A DNA stretch of 64,000 nt from contig NZ_LT606951.1 in NCBI RefSeq assembly GCF_900095205.1, positions 1,240,001 to 1,304,000 of the forward strand, written 5' to 3'. Below are positions 1-10,172 of the stretch, piece after piece (the stretch's first letter is position 1; each line of letters opens with the position of its first letter). Source of the DNA: Polynucleobacter necessarius (GTDB taxonomy: Bacteria > Pseudomonadota > Gammaproteobacteria > Burkholderiales > Burkholderiaceae). Both the position numbers and the translations under genes were made by a program. The notes beneath the pieces are model-generated. The model was not told where the DNA came from. It saw nothing but the letters and a program-made list of their open reading frames with translations, and did no database searches.

Positions 1-1650
1 ATTAACGGCATTCTCACGGCCTTTGCCTTTACGGGGCAAAGTCAAATTAAGAGGTACCTTCGGTGGCAATACCGGCACATAAGGCTTTTTAGCCAGAATC
101 GATTTAATTACTCGATGAGTCAGCAAATCTGGATAGCGACGAATTGGGCTGGTGAAATGAGAATACGCTGGGTAAGCTAAGCCGAAGTGGCCTTCATTAT
201 CCGGCTGATACATCGCCTGCTGCATGGCACGCAAAACTACTGACTGCAACATATTAGCGTCAGGACGATCTTTAATCTCACGAATCAATTTTGCAAAATC
301 GCGTGGCTTTGGTTTCTCACCGCCCCCTAAAGACAATCCTGAAGTTCTGAGAACTTGACGAAGCGTCACTAATTTTTCTTCAGATGGCTCACCATGCACG
401 CGATAGAGGCTGAGATGTTTGTTTTTATCAATGAAATCTGCAGCGCAAACGTTCGCCGTCAACATGCACTCTTCAATTAAGCGATGCGCATCATTCCGAA
501 TCTGTGGCTCAATACGCAGGATCTTGCCAAGTTCATTACTGATGATTTGCGTTTCAGTGGTTTCGAACTCAATCGCACCACGCTTCTCGCGAGCAGCCAG
601 CAAAATCTTATAAAGAGAGTACAGATTAGTCAGTAGCGGACGGAACTGTGCAAAGCGTGTAGCTTCAGGACCTTTACTATTAGCAAGAATCTCCCAAACA
701 GTATCGTAAGTAAAATGCTGTGCTGAGTGCATCACTGCAGGGTAAAACTGGTAGGCCAAAACAATACCGTTGTTATCCACCACAGAGTCACACACCATAC
801 ACAGGCGATCTACTCCAGGGTTAAGCGAGCATAGTCCGTTTGAAATCTTCTCAGGCAACATTGGAACTACCCGTCTCGGGAAATAGACTGAAGTGGCGCG
901 CAATAAACCTTCGTCATCCAACGGTTGGCCTGGCTTGACGTAATGAGACACGTCTGCAATCGCAACAATTAAACGCCAAGCTTTTGTTTTGCCATACATG
1001 ACCGGCTCACAGTACACCGCATCATCAAAGTCGCGTGCGTCTGCACCATCAATAGTGACCAAAGGAACGTCTCGTAAATCAACCCGACCTTCTAAGTCAG
1101 ATTGCTGCACAGTATCGGGTAATGCAGTAGCTTCCTTGATGGCAGCAGCTGAAAACTCGTGTGGCACACCGTACTTACGTACAGCGATTTCGATCTCCAT
1201 ACCAGGATCATCGATCTCACCCAATACCTCTACTACCCGACCCACAGCTTGGCGATAACTATCTGGATAGTCAATAATCTCAACACTGACAACCTGCCCT
1301 AATTTGGCGTTGCCTTGTCCTTTAGGCGGAATCAAAATATCATGACCGATGCGCTTATCTTCGGGTGCAACAATCAAGACACCGTTTTCATTTAAGAGGC
1401 GGCCGATAACGACCTTGTTGGCATGTAAAACCACTTCAACAATTTGGCATTCTGGTCGGCCTCGGCGATCTGTTCCTAAAACCCGAACATTGACGCGATC
1501 GCCATGCATGACGCGCGACATTTCTTGTTCTGAGAGAAAAATATCTTCGCCACCATCATCGGGTATAACAAATCCAAATCCATCTCGATGCCCTTGAACC
1601 GTACCTAAACGATCAGCCTCACGAGGCATCAAGTCTTTTGCTTTACGCAT
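1..1650 (-). CDS. rnr: Ribonuclease R, 3' end outside the window
   Basis: Processive 3'-to-5' exoribonuclease of the RNase II/R (RNB) family that degrades structured RNA in the cytoplasm. The 550 codons visible are fully open. The N-terminal part has the OB/cold-shock character of the family, including the stretch GHRDGFGFV near residue 18. The RNB catalytic motif DFDDAV lies near residues 206-211 and is followed by the SHYVKPGQPLDDE segment. The start ATG at 1650 gives a lysine/arginine-rich N-terminus (MRKAKDLMPRE). The C-terminal S1 domain would lie beyond position 1. It is divergent from tRNA-Leu, so the 147 bases between them must hold both promoters. No damage is seen. The alternative, RNase II, is less likely given the N-terminal extension and betaproteobacterial context. 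Confidence 0.93.
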   Translation of the reverse strand, partial: MRKAKDLMPREADRLGTVQGHRDGFGFVIPDDGGEDIFLSEQEMSRVMHGDRVNVRVLGTDRRGRPECQIVEVVLHANKVVIGRLLNENGVLIVAPEDKRIGHDILIPPKGQGNAKLGQVVSVEIIDYPDSYRQAVGRVVEVLGEIDDPGMEIEIAVRKYGVPHEFSAAAIKEATALPDTVQQSDLEGRVDLRDVPLVTIDGADARDFDDAVYCEPVMYGKTKAWRLIVAIADVSHYVKPGQPLDDEGLLRATSVYFPRRVVPMLPEKISNGLCSLNPGVDRLCMVCDSVVDNNGIVLAYQFYPAVMHSAQHFTYDTVWEILANSKGPEATRFAQFRPLLTNLYSLYKILLAAREKRGAIEFETTETQIISNELGKILRIEPQIRNDAHRLIEECMLTANVCAADFIDKNKHLSLYRVHGEPSEEKLVTLRQVLRTSGLSLGGGEKPKPRDFAKLIREIKDRPDANMLQSVVLRAMQQAMYQPDNEGHFGLAYPAYSHFTSPIRRYPDLLTHRVIKSILAKKPYVPVLPPKVPLNLTLPRKGKGRENAVN

Positions 1651-1712
1651 TTAATTCCTTCGGCAATACATGCCCTATCCATATATCTATTTTTGTTATG
1701 AATAAGACTACT

Positions 1713-1736
1713 GTATCAAACCACCGAGTCTGATAC
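1713..1736. promoter_or_regulatory. Inverted repeat between rnr and tRNA-Leu
   Basis: GTATCA and TGATAC are separated by 12 bases in the only gap between the divergent rnr and tRNA-Leu genes. The same two half-sites, with a 4-base spacer, form the palindrome in front of the HigBA-type locus at 52577-52592. A regulatory role here is only a guess, since 6-base half-sites can recur by chance. Confidence 0.2.
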
Positions 1737-1797
1737 GAAAAAGCCAAATTAGGGTGTAAAAGACCCAGAAATGCCCATCCATCTATAACAAAGGCCT

Positions 1798-1884
1798 GCC
1801 CAGGTTGGCGAAATTGGTAGACGCACCAGCTTCAGGTGCTGGCAATCGTAAGGGGTGAGGGTTCGAGTCCCTTCCTGGGCACCA
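1798..1884 (+). tRNA. tRNA-Leu (anticodon CAG)
   Basis: A type II (long variable arm) tRNA. The acceptor stem GCCCAGG pairs with CCTGGGC at the 3' end, followed by A and an encoded CCA. The D-arm region contains TTGGCGAAATTGGTAGACGC, the T-arm contains GGTTCGAGTCC, and the anticodon loop reads TTCAGGT, giving CAG at positions 34-36. The long variable arm and the leucine-type D-loop fit tRNA-Leu decoding CUG. Confidence 0.95.
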
Positions 1885-1919
1885 AACAAGGCCTAAGAGC
1901 GCTCTGCGCCAGTTGCTAC

Positions 1920-1949
1920 AAGGCCAACATAAAGAAAACTGGCCTTTTT
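1920..1949 (+). terminator. Rho-independent terminator after tRNA-Leu
   Basis: AAGGCCA pairs with TGGCCTT across a 13-base loop and is followed at once by a T run. It lies 35 bases past the tRNA 3' end on the same strand. Confidence 0.6.
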
Positions 1950-2050
1950 ACAAAAAATACATAAGACACATATGGGGGTGGTTTCTCAAAACACAACCCC
2001 CAAATTCTCATGAGGCAGGTAGGACGCTTACGACCCAAAAGCAATTGGTA

Positions 2051-2072
2051 TAAAAAACCCGCCTTAGCGGGC
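2051..2072 (-). terminator. Terminator facing the first amidohydrolase pseudogene
   Basis: On the minus strand CCCGC-TAAG-GCGGG is followed by six T. It stands about 30 bases beyond the stop of the decayed gene at 2099-3435, so the transcription signal outlived the reading frame. The plus strand also has a T-rich tail, so the hairpin may work in both directions. Confidence 0.7.
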
Positions 2073-2098
2073 CTTTCTTTTATGACATGTTTCTTAAA

Positions 2099-3435
2099 CT
2101 ACAAAGTATTTTTATAGATCTTGCCATCTTTCATAATGACGCGAAAGTTTTTAACAGGATCAGCAACGATTTCTAAATTTACTGTTGATCGCCATCCACC
2201 AAGAGCAAGTCTGCGTAAGCTCCTCTTCTTTCACTACTTCCAACTTACCTTCTATATAAGGATTACGCGGGCCTGACAATGCAAATAGCTGAGCATTATC
2301 ATGCGTTACCATCTTGAGCGCTCTTGCTGGTGTCATCCATTTTTTCATTTTAGATAACTGAATGTTTTGAACTACGCCATCGGGCTGGAAGAAGAAATCA
2401 GTACCTCAAGCTAATTTGACGTTGTTTTGTGACGCCCATTTTAAATACATTACCCTCACCCATAACTACTTGATGTTCTTTATGGATTTGAAATGAGGTG
2501 TATGGCGCACTGAATTCCTCAAAGTTTTGGGTACTCAACCAAACATTCTTATTTTTTAGATACTTAACGGTTGCCTCATCTAGTAGCTGACCATGCTCAA
2601 TGACTTTAACGCCTGCCTCAACAGAGCGGCGAGCTGACTCAATGTTATAGGCATGTACAGAAACATAAGTACCAAAATCAGATGCCGCTTCTACTGCCGC
2701 CTTAATTTCGTCGGAAGTGAATTCATGAACTGTAGGCGTAGCTGCAGGCGAGGAAACGCCGCCGCTGGTAGCTAACTTGATTTGGGTTGCGCCATTACGT
2801 AAGTTGAAACGGGTTGCTGTTAATACCTGTGCCCTGCCATCAACTACAGAAGAGATACGAAGCTGCTCACCAATAGATAGGGGTCCACCTAAACTTCTTG
2901 GCAAAGCCTCTGGTGCACTGAAATCGCCATGACCTGATGTTTGGGTGATCATGGTGCCGCTTAGATAAATACGTGGACCAGTAGCCTTACCCGCATCAAT
3001 ATCACTCTTGATCTGAAAATACTGGTCCAGCCATATCTCTCACAGTGGTCCAGCCATTTATCAGCATGCTTTTTGCCGTTGCATAGGCTGCTGCATTCAA
3101 TTGCTTAACATCACCTTTCAAAATTTCATCCATATTTGGAGTGAGCCAAATATGAGTATGAGCATCGCTTAGACCTGGCATTAAAGTACGGCCACCACCA
3201 GCGATCACGGCTGCCTTTGTACCTGCGAGGATTGGAATCGATTGAGAAGAAATCGTTTTAATGAGATTATTCACAACCAAAACATTGGTCGGTGCTGTGA
3301 GCTTCTCTGAGGTTCCGTCAAAAACGCGGACATTTCATACAGAGTCGCTGAAATTTGCGCTGCAGGCTGCGCTAATGTGGAAACGGCACTAAATAAAGCG
3401 CATGAAGCTATAAAATGTTTGATAGTCGTTGTCAT
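2099..3435 (-). pseudogene. Secreted amidohydrolase-superfamily protein, multiply frameshifted
   Basis: Remnant of a metal-dependent hydrolase of the imidazolonepropionase/prolidase-like amidohydrolase group. A signal peptide starts at 3435 (MTTTIKHFIASCALF, ending near TLAQPAAQ). The metal site DAHTHIWL is in the next piece, and SVHAY and EHGQLLDEA in the third piece are further metal/base regions. A C-terminal GAYADLLLVDGD strand is typical of the family. The pieces lie in different frames, with breaks near 3335, 3005, 2398, 2225 and 2190, so at least five indels are needed to restore one protein of about 440 residues. The gene cannot give a working enzyme. The substrate cannot be told from sequence. 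Confidence 0.88.
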
Positions 3436-3673
3436 ATTTTTCAAGAAATTATTAATTTATTTACTTATTAGATTCGACACAGAATGCAGTATGTAAACTC
3501 TGAGACATGTTTAATATACACAACTAATAATTGCTTTTAAAGATAAATTGCAACCCCATCTAACCAGGCCCTTTTCGGTCTCTAAGATGGCTTAGATTTC
3601 TACAGAGGCCAAATAACTGACCATAGGAGCTTCATTGCGCGGAACTAATCCCATGGAATTAGTTAGGAGCAAA

Positions 3674-3693
3674 GAAAAACCGCCCGAAGGCAG
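3674..3693 (-). terminator. Terminator with UUCG tetraloop after the second amidohydrolase
   Basis: On the minus strand CTGCC-TTCG-GGCGG is followed by TTTTTC. The C(UUCG)G loop is a very stable tetraloop. It sits about 30 bases past the stop of the pseudogene ending at 3724. Confidence 0.7.
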
Positions 3694-3723
3694 GGCTTTC
3701 TTTTTAATACCTATTAATGCTGT

Positions 3724-5574
3724 TTAATGACTATGCACGTTTTGCATAGCAGATCCTGCAAGCCCTTTGCGCTCTTTAGGATCAATCGCTTTAATTTCGT
3801 TGATGAACTTAGCGACATCAATTTTCTTACCACCAGGCTATGTACCTTGAATTTTGACCTTTTCTTTGATCTCATTCGGATTAACAGTTGTGAGGTCTGC
3901 AGAGAGTTCTACCAAGTCAACATACTTACCTACTTCAAGAGATCCAATTTCTTTATCACGCTTGAGTTGATAAGCGCCATTGATAGTGGAAGCTTTGAGT
4001 GTCTGCTCCATCGTTACCGCCTGATTAGCGCCATACACCTTGCCAGAGTCAGTAGTACAAGTCACCATGTGCTGAATGTTTCTCAATGTATCTGGAGGAG
4101 ATACGGAGCCATCATTGTGGAAAGATGGATGGATATCAGCCTTGAAGGCATCATTAACACGCTGCCATTGTGAGCCGAGTTCAGGCGTAAACATCGTACC
4201 GTCTAACAAGTCTCCCCAATAGATGCATTGGAATGGCGCTAATGAAACGGTTACGCCCAAACGTTTTGCTCGCTGGAATTGATCTCCACGAGCAGCACCC
4301 AAGTGCTCAACACGCCAGCGATGATCAGTACCGATCAATTTATATTTATTCAGAGCGTACTCATAAGCATCCAACACCACATCAAAGCCTACGTCACCAT
4401 TGTAGTGGAATGCCATTTGATAACCCATCGGCGCAAACTTATCTAACAGCCTGTCCAACTGCAGACGAGTGTAGTTCATGCCCTTCTCGCCCAATAGCCC
4501 AATAATCATCTGCGCATCCTTAGTGCGTTGATTTTCTAAGTATGGGAAGCTCAGCGCCACATTTCCGACCCATGGACTGCCATCAGCCCAGAGCTTGATA
4601 CCATTTTTACGAACCATACTCGGATCAGGCCAAGTCACTTTAACGCCGGCATCAGAATCCACAGCCATGTGATACACGTGCATTCTTAAAGGGCTGTCGG
4701 GCACAGAAGTTAGTGCTGCATAAGCCTTGTACTGATTGGTGCTATAGGCATGCTCAGATGTTGCAGTAATGCCATTTTTCGCCATCAGGGCGTACCACTC
4801 CGCGCTAGAAGCAATGGGTTTGGAATGGCCTTCGGAATAAAATTGGACCGGCAACTGCCATTTCAGCGGCTACCTCATTCGCCAAACCATTTGATGTGCC
4901 ATCAGGATTGCAACCAAAACTACCACCTACTGGATCAGCAGGTGGCTTACCGTCCTTCCAGCCCAATGCTTTGATGGTTCCTGAGTTGAAGTACACGATA
5001 TGGCCTGAGTTATCAATCACAATAATCGGACGACCGCTCGGGGTTAATTTATCTAAAATATCTCTAGTTGGCGTTGGCGCCTGTTGCAACATGCGATCAA
5101 CGCCGTTAAATACCAGCGGCACCCCGGGTTTTGCTTCTTTATCTGCTTGCAAAATCTTTGCTTGTACATCTGCCCAAGTTTTATAACCTACATACGGAGC
5201 AACCCAATATGCCGGTGCTTGGGTAGAGACTCCGGAAAGAATTGGGTGATTATGCGAATCAATAAAACCAGGCATTAAAATGCTGTAGTATCCAAGTCTT
5301 TTACTTTTGCGTTTGGTGCTGATGCTTGAACATCTTTGAGAGAACCGACAGCAGTAATTTTTTTAGTGGCGGTATCAAAAGCAATTGCTTCTGCGCGCGG
5401 ATTCTTATCATCTATCGTAATGATGGTGGAAGCCTTGAGAATTTGAATTTCTGCTGAAGCGAAAAGCGGAACAGAACACATCACTAAAGTTGAAATAGAT
5501 TTTGCAATCACATTGCATTTAAATTTATTCACAAGAGTCCTTGTAGGTAATGATTGGTAGTTGTTGGTTATCAA
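3724..5574 (-). pseudogene. YtcJ-like amidohydrolase (amidohydrolase 3 family), broken
   Basis: Remnant of a large exported amidohydrolase of about 615 residues. The N-terminus at 5574 carries a signal peptide (core VMCSVPLFASA) followed by the family opening strand IITIDDKNPRAEAIAF. The metal-binding PGFIDSHNHP follows after a frameshift near 5276. A second frameshift lies near 4830. The long third piece holds AFHYNGD, WRVEHLG and FHNDGSVSPPDTL, all expected of this family. An in-frame TAG at about 3839 ends the open frame, but homologous sequence continues in the same frame to a TAA at 3724. Two frameshifts plus one nonsense codon exclude a single sequencing slip. Confidence 0.88.
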
Positions 5575-5789
5575 TGCTCAGAAATTATGCCGCCCATGTA
5601 TGAAATTCGTGTCACTTTCTATAGCCAATTGCGGGTCTGGAAAACCCTCTGAAAATCGACCAAAGCCTCGATTACCCTCCCCATGCTATTGCCCCATCTT
5701 GGGGCTAAATAACCTTGACTCTCATATGGCTTTAATATGAGGCACCCCTATAAATTCTTGCTTTAACCGTATGAAGATTAATCACCCCA

Positions 5790-7099
5790 TTGAATCAGGC
5801 CTTACTCAAAAACTTGAGCAACAAAAGTAAAGGCATTAGCCTTTTTTCAGCAACGGTCCTAGGTATTGGGGGCATGATGGGTGCCGGTCTCTTCTCCCTA
5901 TTAGGGACTGCTAGTTCACATGCAGACACCCATATTCCTTTGGCTTTTTTACTGGGTGCTATTGCCGCTTCATTTTCGGTCTACTCCTATGCCAAACTAG
6001 GCGCTACTTTTCCAAGCAGCGGAGGGCCTGCGACATTTACAGTCATGAGCTTTGGACCAGGAGTCATCTCTGGCGGCCTCAATATTTTTCAATACATTGC
6101 CTACTTCATTGCAGCTGCACTTTATGCCGCTGGCTTTGCGGAATACACCAATACCTTGCTAGGTGGATCTTTATCCGCTTTAGAGGTAAAAATGGTTGGC
6201 GTAGGAATTGTCATTCTTTGCGCAGGGGTAAATTTATTAGGCACCGATATTGTTGGCACCGCAGAATCACTTGCCATTGGTTTTGTGACTATTGCCCTGC
6301 TACTCTTTTCTGCCGAAGGCATTCATGTAGCGAATATTCAGAACTTTGAAATATCCAGTTGGTCTATCAATGGTATTGCTATTGCTACAGGCATCCTCCA
6401 TATCAACTATCAAGGTTTTGGCGTAGTAACAAATTCTTCCAATGCCATGCAAGAGCCGCAAAAAGAACTACCTTTAGCCATGTTCTCTGCGCTCATTATG
6501 GTAACAAGCCTATGTACTAGTCAGCTAGCAGTCATACTCCTTCTTTCGCAGGCACAAATAGTGAAATATAGCGGCCATGTCCTAGCGGATGCTGCGCAAA
6601 TCGTTGCTGGTAAAACAGGTTTTATCGTCATTGGCACATCCGCTCTCTTGGCTTGCGCTGCCGCTTTAAACGCTACCATTTTTGCAGCATCTAATATCGC
6701 TGCTGATATGGCAAAGAAGGGCTCAATCTCTGAAGCTCTAGGCGGTTCCGTTTTAAAACTGAGATGCGAGCCTTGGCAGCATCAGCGTTTATTGTGATTA
6801 TTTTGGTAATAGCCTTTCCGCTAAATGTCATTGGGAAAATGGCTAGCCTTGCCTTTTTATTGGTGTATGCCGCGGTAACTTATGGACACATTCGAGTGCG
6901 CAAGCAAACTGGTGCCAAACTCTGGCCACTTTGGGCGGCTATTATCATCAACCTCAGCTTGTTTATCACTTTATTTACTAACGTCATCGAGGAGACCGCA
7001 CCAGGAAGTGCAATTGCCTTAGTCAGCGCTCTTATCGGATCTTTTGCTGTAGAAGCAATCGCCCGCAATTACTTTAGAAATAAATTAAAGCCCCATTGA
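5790..7099 (+). pseudogene. APC-family amino acid permease, frameshifted
   Basis: Inner-membrane amino acid/polyamine/organocation transporter. The first piece (5790-6797) has about nine hydrophobic segments and the APC first-helix signature GIGGMMGAGLFSLLG near residue 26. The last helices (6764-7099) are in another frame, and the link between helices 9 and 10 looks shortened, so a small deletion may accompany the frameshift near 6760. The start is also uncertain. The open frame begins with a TTG at 5790, while a nearby ATG at 5771 in another frame encodes MKINHPIESGLTQKLEQQ, which would join the permease frame after one more indel. No clear ribosome-binding site precedes the TTG. Confidence 0.85.
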
Positions 7100-7585
7100 G
7101 CGATGTAGGATTTTAGATTTCATTTCTAGCCACAGACTTTCAAAATCTTCCATCTTGCTATCAGACAATTGAATCTTCTCAAAAAGATGTCCAAAAATAA
7201 TGGTGCTCTTTTTGACCAAGGTTTTGTCAAATTCACTTAAGCCAATGGGTTTATCTTCCATATCTCTTGTGAGCTCGGCTAAGCAAACAATCGCATCCGC
7301 ATCATCACGATCTATTACTGCAAACTCAATATACTGTTGATTTTTTTCAACGATAACTAAAGTTCCCCGAGCATAACAAACAGCTTCATGCTCTTGAACA
7401 ATATAGGCAAGAAACTGATTTTTCTCTTCCTCATTTTCCATCGGCAAATCATCGATAAAAAAGAGGTATTGGTCGCCCTCACCATCGACTAAGGTAAATA
7501 CCTTGGGAACCACGCCATGACCTAAGGCTAGGTTTCGGTAATAAGTAGAAATTTCGACGGCGAGATTTTCAGCAAATAAGTACAT
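7085..7585 (-). CDS. Uncharacterised acidic protein of 166 residues
   Basis: I do not recognise this family. It is a soluble, acidic protein without signal peptide or membrane segment. It opens with MYLFAENLAVEISTYYRN and contains an acidic central part (MENEEEKNQF, DRDDADAIV) and a C-terminal amphipathic region rich in K/E. The frame is intact, with ATG start at 7585. Its 3' end overlaps the 3' end of the convergent APC permease remnant by 15 bases. It stands alone between decayed genes, so surviving intact suggests either use or too little time for decay. Confidence 0.6.
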   Translation of the reverse strand: MYLFAENLAVEISTYYRNLALGHGVVPKVFTLVDGEGDQYLFFIDDLPMENEEEKNQFLAYIVQEHEAVCYARGTLVIVEKNQQYIEFAVIDRDDADAIVCLAELTRDMEDKPIGLSEFDKTLVKKSTIIFGHLFEKIQLSDSKMEDFESLWLEMKSKILHRSMGL

Positions 7586-7600
7586 GGTGATTCAAAAAGG

Positions 7601-7980
7601 ACTAATTGTTAATGTATTTTTGTAAAAAGCTCAATGTACGGTCCCAGGCAAGCTGAGCCGCTTCAGCGTTGTACCTCAAGGGAGGCAAGCCCACGTACAT
7701 CGGACTTGGGATTGGCAAAAGCATGTTTGGTGTCATAGCGATGAAATTCGTAATTGACGCCCGCTTCTTTGAGCTTTGCTTCTAACTGGTCTACACCAGC
7801 GATTGGAAAAAATTCATCATGGGTAGCCCAGTGCCCAAGCATAGGCTTCGTGATGGCAGATGCATTGACATACTCTAACGGTGGGTTACCGCACCAAACA
7901 ATCGATCCATCTAACTCTGGGACATTGCATGCTGCAAGAATGGTGAGGGCACCACCCATCCCGCTAATACTGAGGCTATT
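7601..7980 (-). pseudogene. Dienelactone hydrolase family, C-terminal remnant
   Basis: C-terminal part of an alpha/beta hydrolase of the dienelactone hydrolase family. The visible part runs from SGMGGALT, the strand-turn-helix after the nucleophile position, through GSIVWCGNPP and HWATHDEFFP (the Asp region) to RYDTKHAFANP, which holds the catalytic His. A frameshift near 7663 separates the last piece, RYNAEAAQLAWDRTLSFLQKY, ending at a TAG at 7601. The N-terminal half, including the nucleophilic Cys, is missing and replaced by MFS transporter sequence, so a deletion joined the two genes. Confidence 0.85.
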
Positions 7981-9062
7981 CCAGAAGAAAGCATTTGCAT
8001 CGAGCCAATTAAGCTCATAAAGGTTCCGCGAATCTTGCTTTCCACCACCTGACTCACCATGGCCATGGCTGGAATCATTCTCCCTGAAACGAGGATAAAA
8101 AATGCCGTTGAATTAATTAGCACCAGCCATAAAGGAGTGACCGGTAAATTGGTGGTCACCAGCAAAGGCACCAAACTAGCAATTGCCAAAATTCTAAAAA
8201 CCTTCACCTTGCCATGCTGATCTGACATGTGCCCGATAAAGCGAGAGCTCATCAGCGTAGCGATGCCACCACACAAATAGATTAATGAGATATAGGAGTT
8301 ACTAATACCGACGTTCGATGTGAGGTACAGCGCTATATAAGGAATCACCGAGAAACCGGTAATCATAATGAAGCCCATAAAAATAAAGGCCTTGATATTC
8401 TGACGAGCCGTCAGTATCCGAGCGATTTGACTCAATCGACTACCTTCATGGACGTGATTTAGGTGCCCCGCTATCTTTGGAATATTGAGGTAGCCTAAAT
8501 ACAGAATGAGTGCTGAGATGATGGCAATAAAAAAGAACGGCGCCCGCCATCCTAAGGATGGAATATGGTTTGCTAAAAATAGCCCTAATGGCACGCCAGC
8601 AACGGTTGAAACTGAAAATGCAGCCATCACTGTTCCTAATGCCTTCCCTCTTCGCTCAAACGGAATGGCGTCAGCCACAATTGTTTGTACCAATGAACCT
8701 AAGATGCCACCAAATGCGCCAGCAAAGGCTCGGGCAATAAAGAGTAATTCGTAATTGAGCGCAAAGCCGCAGGCAAGAGTCGCAATAATGAAGCATGCAT
8801 ATAAAGTCAACAGGAGCTGCCTGCGCTCAAAGCGATCTACATAATAAGTAGCCAAAATTCCGGCTGCAACAGCTGCAAAAGTGTAAGAAGAAAGTAATAG
8901 GCCAAATTGATGCGTATTGATATTGAGTACCCGAATAAAATCAGGCCCCAAAGGCATCATGATCATGAAATCTAAGATGTGGGTAAATCGAATTCCCGCT
9001 AGAGAAAACAAGAAAAAGCGCTCTCGCTTCTTGGTTTCAATGGCATGTGAGATGTTATTCAA
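7911..9062 (-). pseudogene. MFS transporter, 3' end deleted and joined to a hydrolase remnant
   Basis: Major facilitator superfamily drug/sugar-type permease of the inner membrane. The 383-codon open frame starts at ATG 9062 and holds about ten hydrophobic segments. FERRGKALG, GSLVQTIVADAIPFERR and GHMSDQHGKVKVFR are typical MFS loop motifs. After SMQMLSSGIASVLAG (about residue 365) the sequence stops looking like MFS and the next 15 residues are read out of frame from the dienelactone hydrolase remnant. The last one to two helices are missing. A truncated membrane protein could still be made, but transport function is doubtful. Confidence 0.85.
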
Positions 9063-9151
9063 GGGCAGCTTTACTTGGGCTAGTCAATATGACATTGTCA
9101 ACCCTGATGAAGATATTTGCTCATCCAACACCCTTTAAGATCCAGTCAAAT

Positions 9152-9674
9152 CTATGTCGATTACCAATGAATTTATCAGCCAATGCCACTCTAGCTGGCA
9201 TCCCCCTTCTCCCGCTGATCAGAGACATTCTGTATGGGATTTTAGGTCTTATCCTGGTACTTTTTTCATGGCGGCTAGATCAATTTCATCATCATGCGCT
9301 TTGAGAGATTGACCAATCAAAATATCAAGAGCAGACAATATAACCGCGTATTTTTCCACTTTTATGCGTCCTTCTTCTTTATCGCATTAGTCCATATTTC
9401 GGAAATTATCATCTGGACCATCTTTATGACTTCACTCAATTTAATTGACAATGGCATAGACGCCATGATGTTCGTGTGAGGAGCTGTTACACCCACGGTG
9501 GGATTTGTGCAAGCTATCCTTCCGACAGGCTGGAAAAGTCTTGCCTTCTTTATCTCCTTCTCAAGATTGTTCTCAATAGCATGGACCACATCGGTCATGA
9601 TTACCATGACTAGCGATTATAAAGCAGCCTGGAACCTCAAACACCATCAGAAAAATCCTAGCGCTGTCTCTTGA
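9152..9674 (+). pseudogene. Two-helix ion-channel-like protein, frameshifted remnant
   Basis: Fragments in different plus-strand frames add up to a small ion-channel-type protein (two membrane helices with a pore loop). One piece (around 9280-9479) reads FFFIALVHISEIIIWTIF, resembling the first helix of these proteins. The next, in another frame from about 9480, reads LPTGWKSLAFF and ends near SVMITMTSDYKAAW, matching the pore/second-helix layout. A stop and at least two frame changes separate them. The exact start is unclear and 9152 is the first candidate ATG. It overlaps the 3' end of the convergent gene at 9658. The family call rests on motif layout only. Confidence 0.45.
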
Positions 9675-10155
9675 TGTAGTAGCCATAGACGCACCGATTT
9701 CCACCTCTTGATGGATCATGCGTATCGTGAATGACGCCATCCATAATAGCGCAAACATGCTTTGATACTTTGGCAATCAATATGCCATTGGGAAGTTCAT
9801 TTGGCCGCAAATGCACTTGACATCCTGCTCCTACCTTCATCGTTGGCACCCAGTTAAAGCCAAGACCCAAAATATAATCATGGAATACATTGCGGTGATT
9901 ACCGTTTCGCGGAGACGAGCCCTTTGCATTCAATCTTTTAGCTAGACGATCATTTCTGAGTTGGGCATAAGTTTCATTGGCGAGTCTGAGATCCTCATAG
10001 ACTTGCATATAAGGTAAATTTGCAGCAATCGCAATGGACCTCACCATACAATCGCCTGCACCACCTTTAAAACCAGCATCCGCCCTGCCACCATCATTGA
10101 ACTGAAATGGAAAGCTAGTATGTACTTTAGCGAAGGGGTTTAGAAAGCCGAACAT
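9658..10155 (-). CDS. Unknown protein with papain-like Cys/His/Asp layout
   Basis: An intact 165-residue protein starting at ATG 10155. It carries GAGDCMVRSIAIA with Cys36 at the start of a helix, followed by YMQVYEDL. Near the end comes HVCAIMDGVIHDTHD (His133, Asp144). This C...H...D order and spacing resembles a widespread uncharacterised group in bacteria and phages that looks like a papain-fold cysteine peptidase. No signal peptide is seen. It is the only gene in the 2-10 kb stretch, apart from the protein at 7085, that has escaped decay. Protease activity is an inference from the motif order. Confidence 0.7.
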   Translation of the reverse strand: MFGFLNPFAKVHTSFPFQFNDGGRADAGFKGGAGDCMVRSIAIAANLPYMQVYEDLRLANETYAQLRNDRLAKRLNAKGSSPRNGNHRNVFHDYILGLGFNWVPTMKVGAGCQVHLRPNELPNGILIAKVSKHVCAIMDGVIHDTHDPSRGGNRCVYGYYIKRQR

Positions 10156-10172
10156 ATAAAAGGGAGTAATAA

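Noticed and set aside
1973..2003. TGGGGGT...ACCCCCA inverted repeat after the tRNA-Leu terminator
   Set aside because: Loop is long and no T run or RNA family signature follows. I could not assign a function such as a small RNA.
3727..4173. Plus-strand open frame of 148 codons
   Set aside because: It lies entirely antisense to the amidohydrolase pseudogene, has no ribosome site and has a composition typical of a shadow frame.
9362..9607. Minus-strand frame of 81 codons
   Set aside because: It is antisense to the ion-channel-like fragments and shows no family features.
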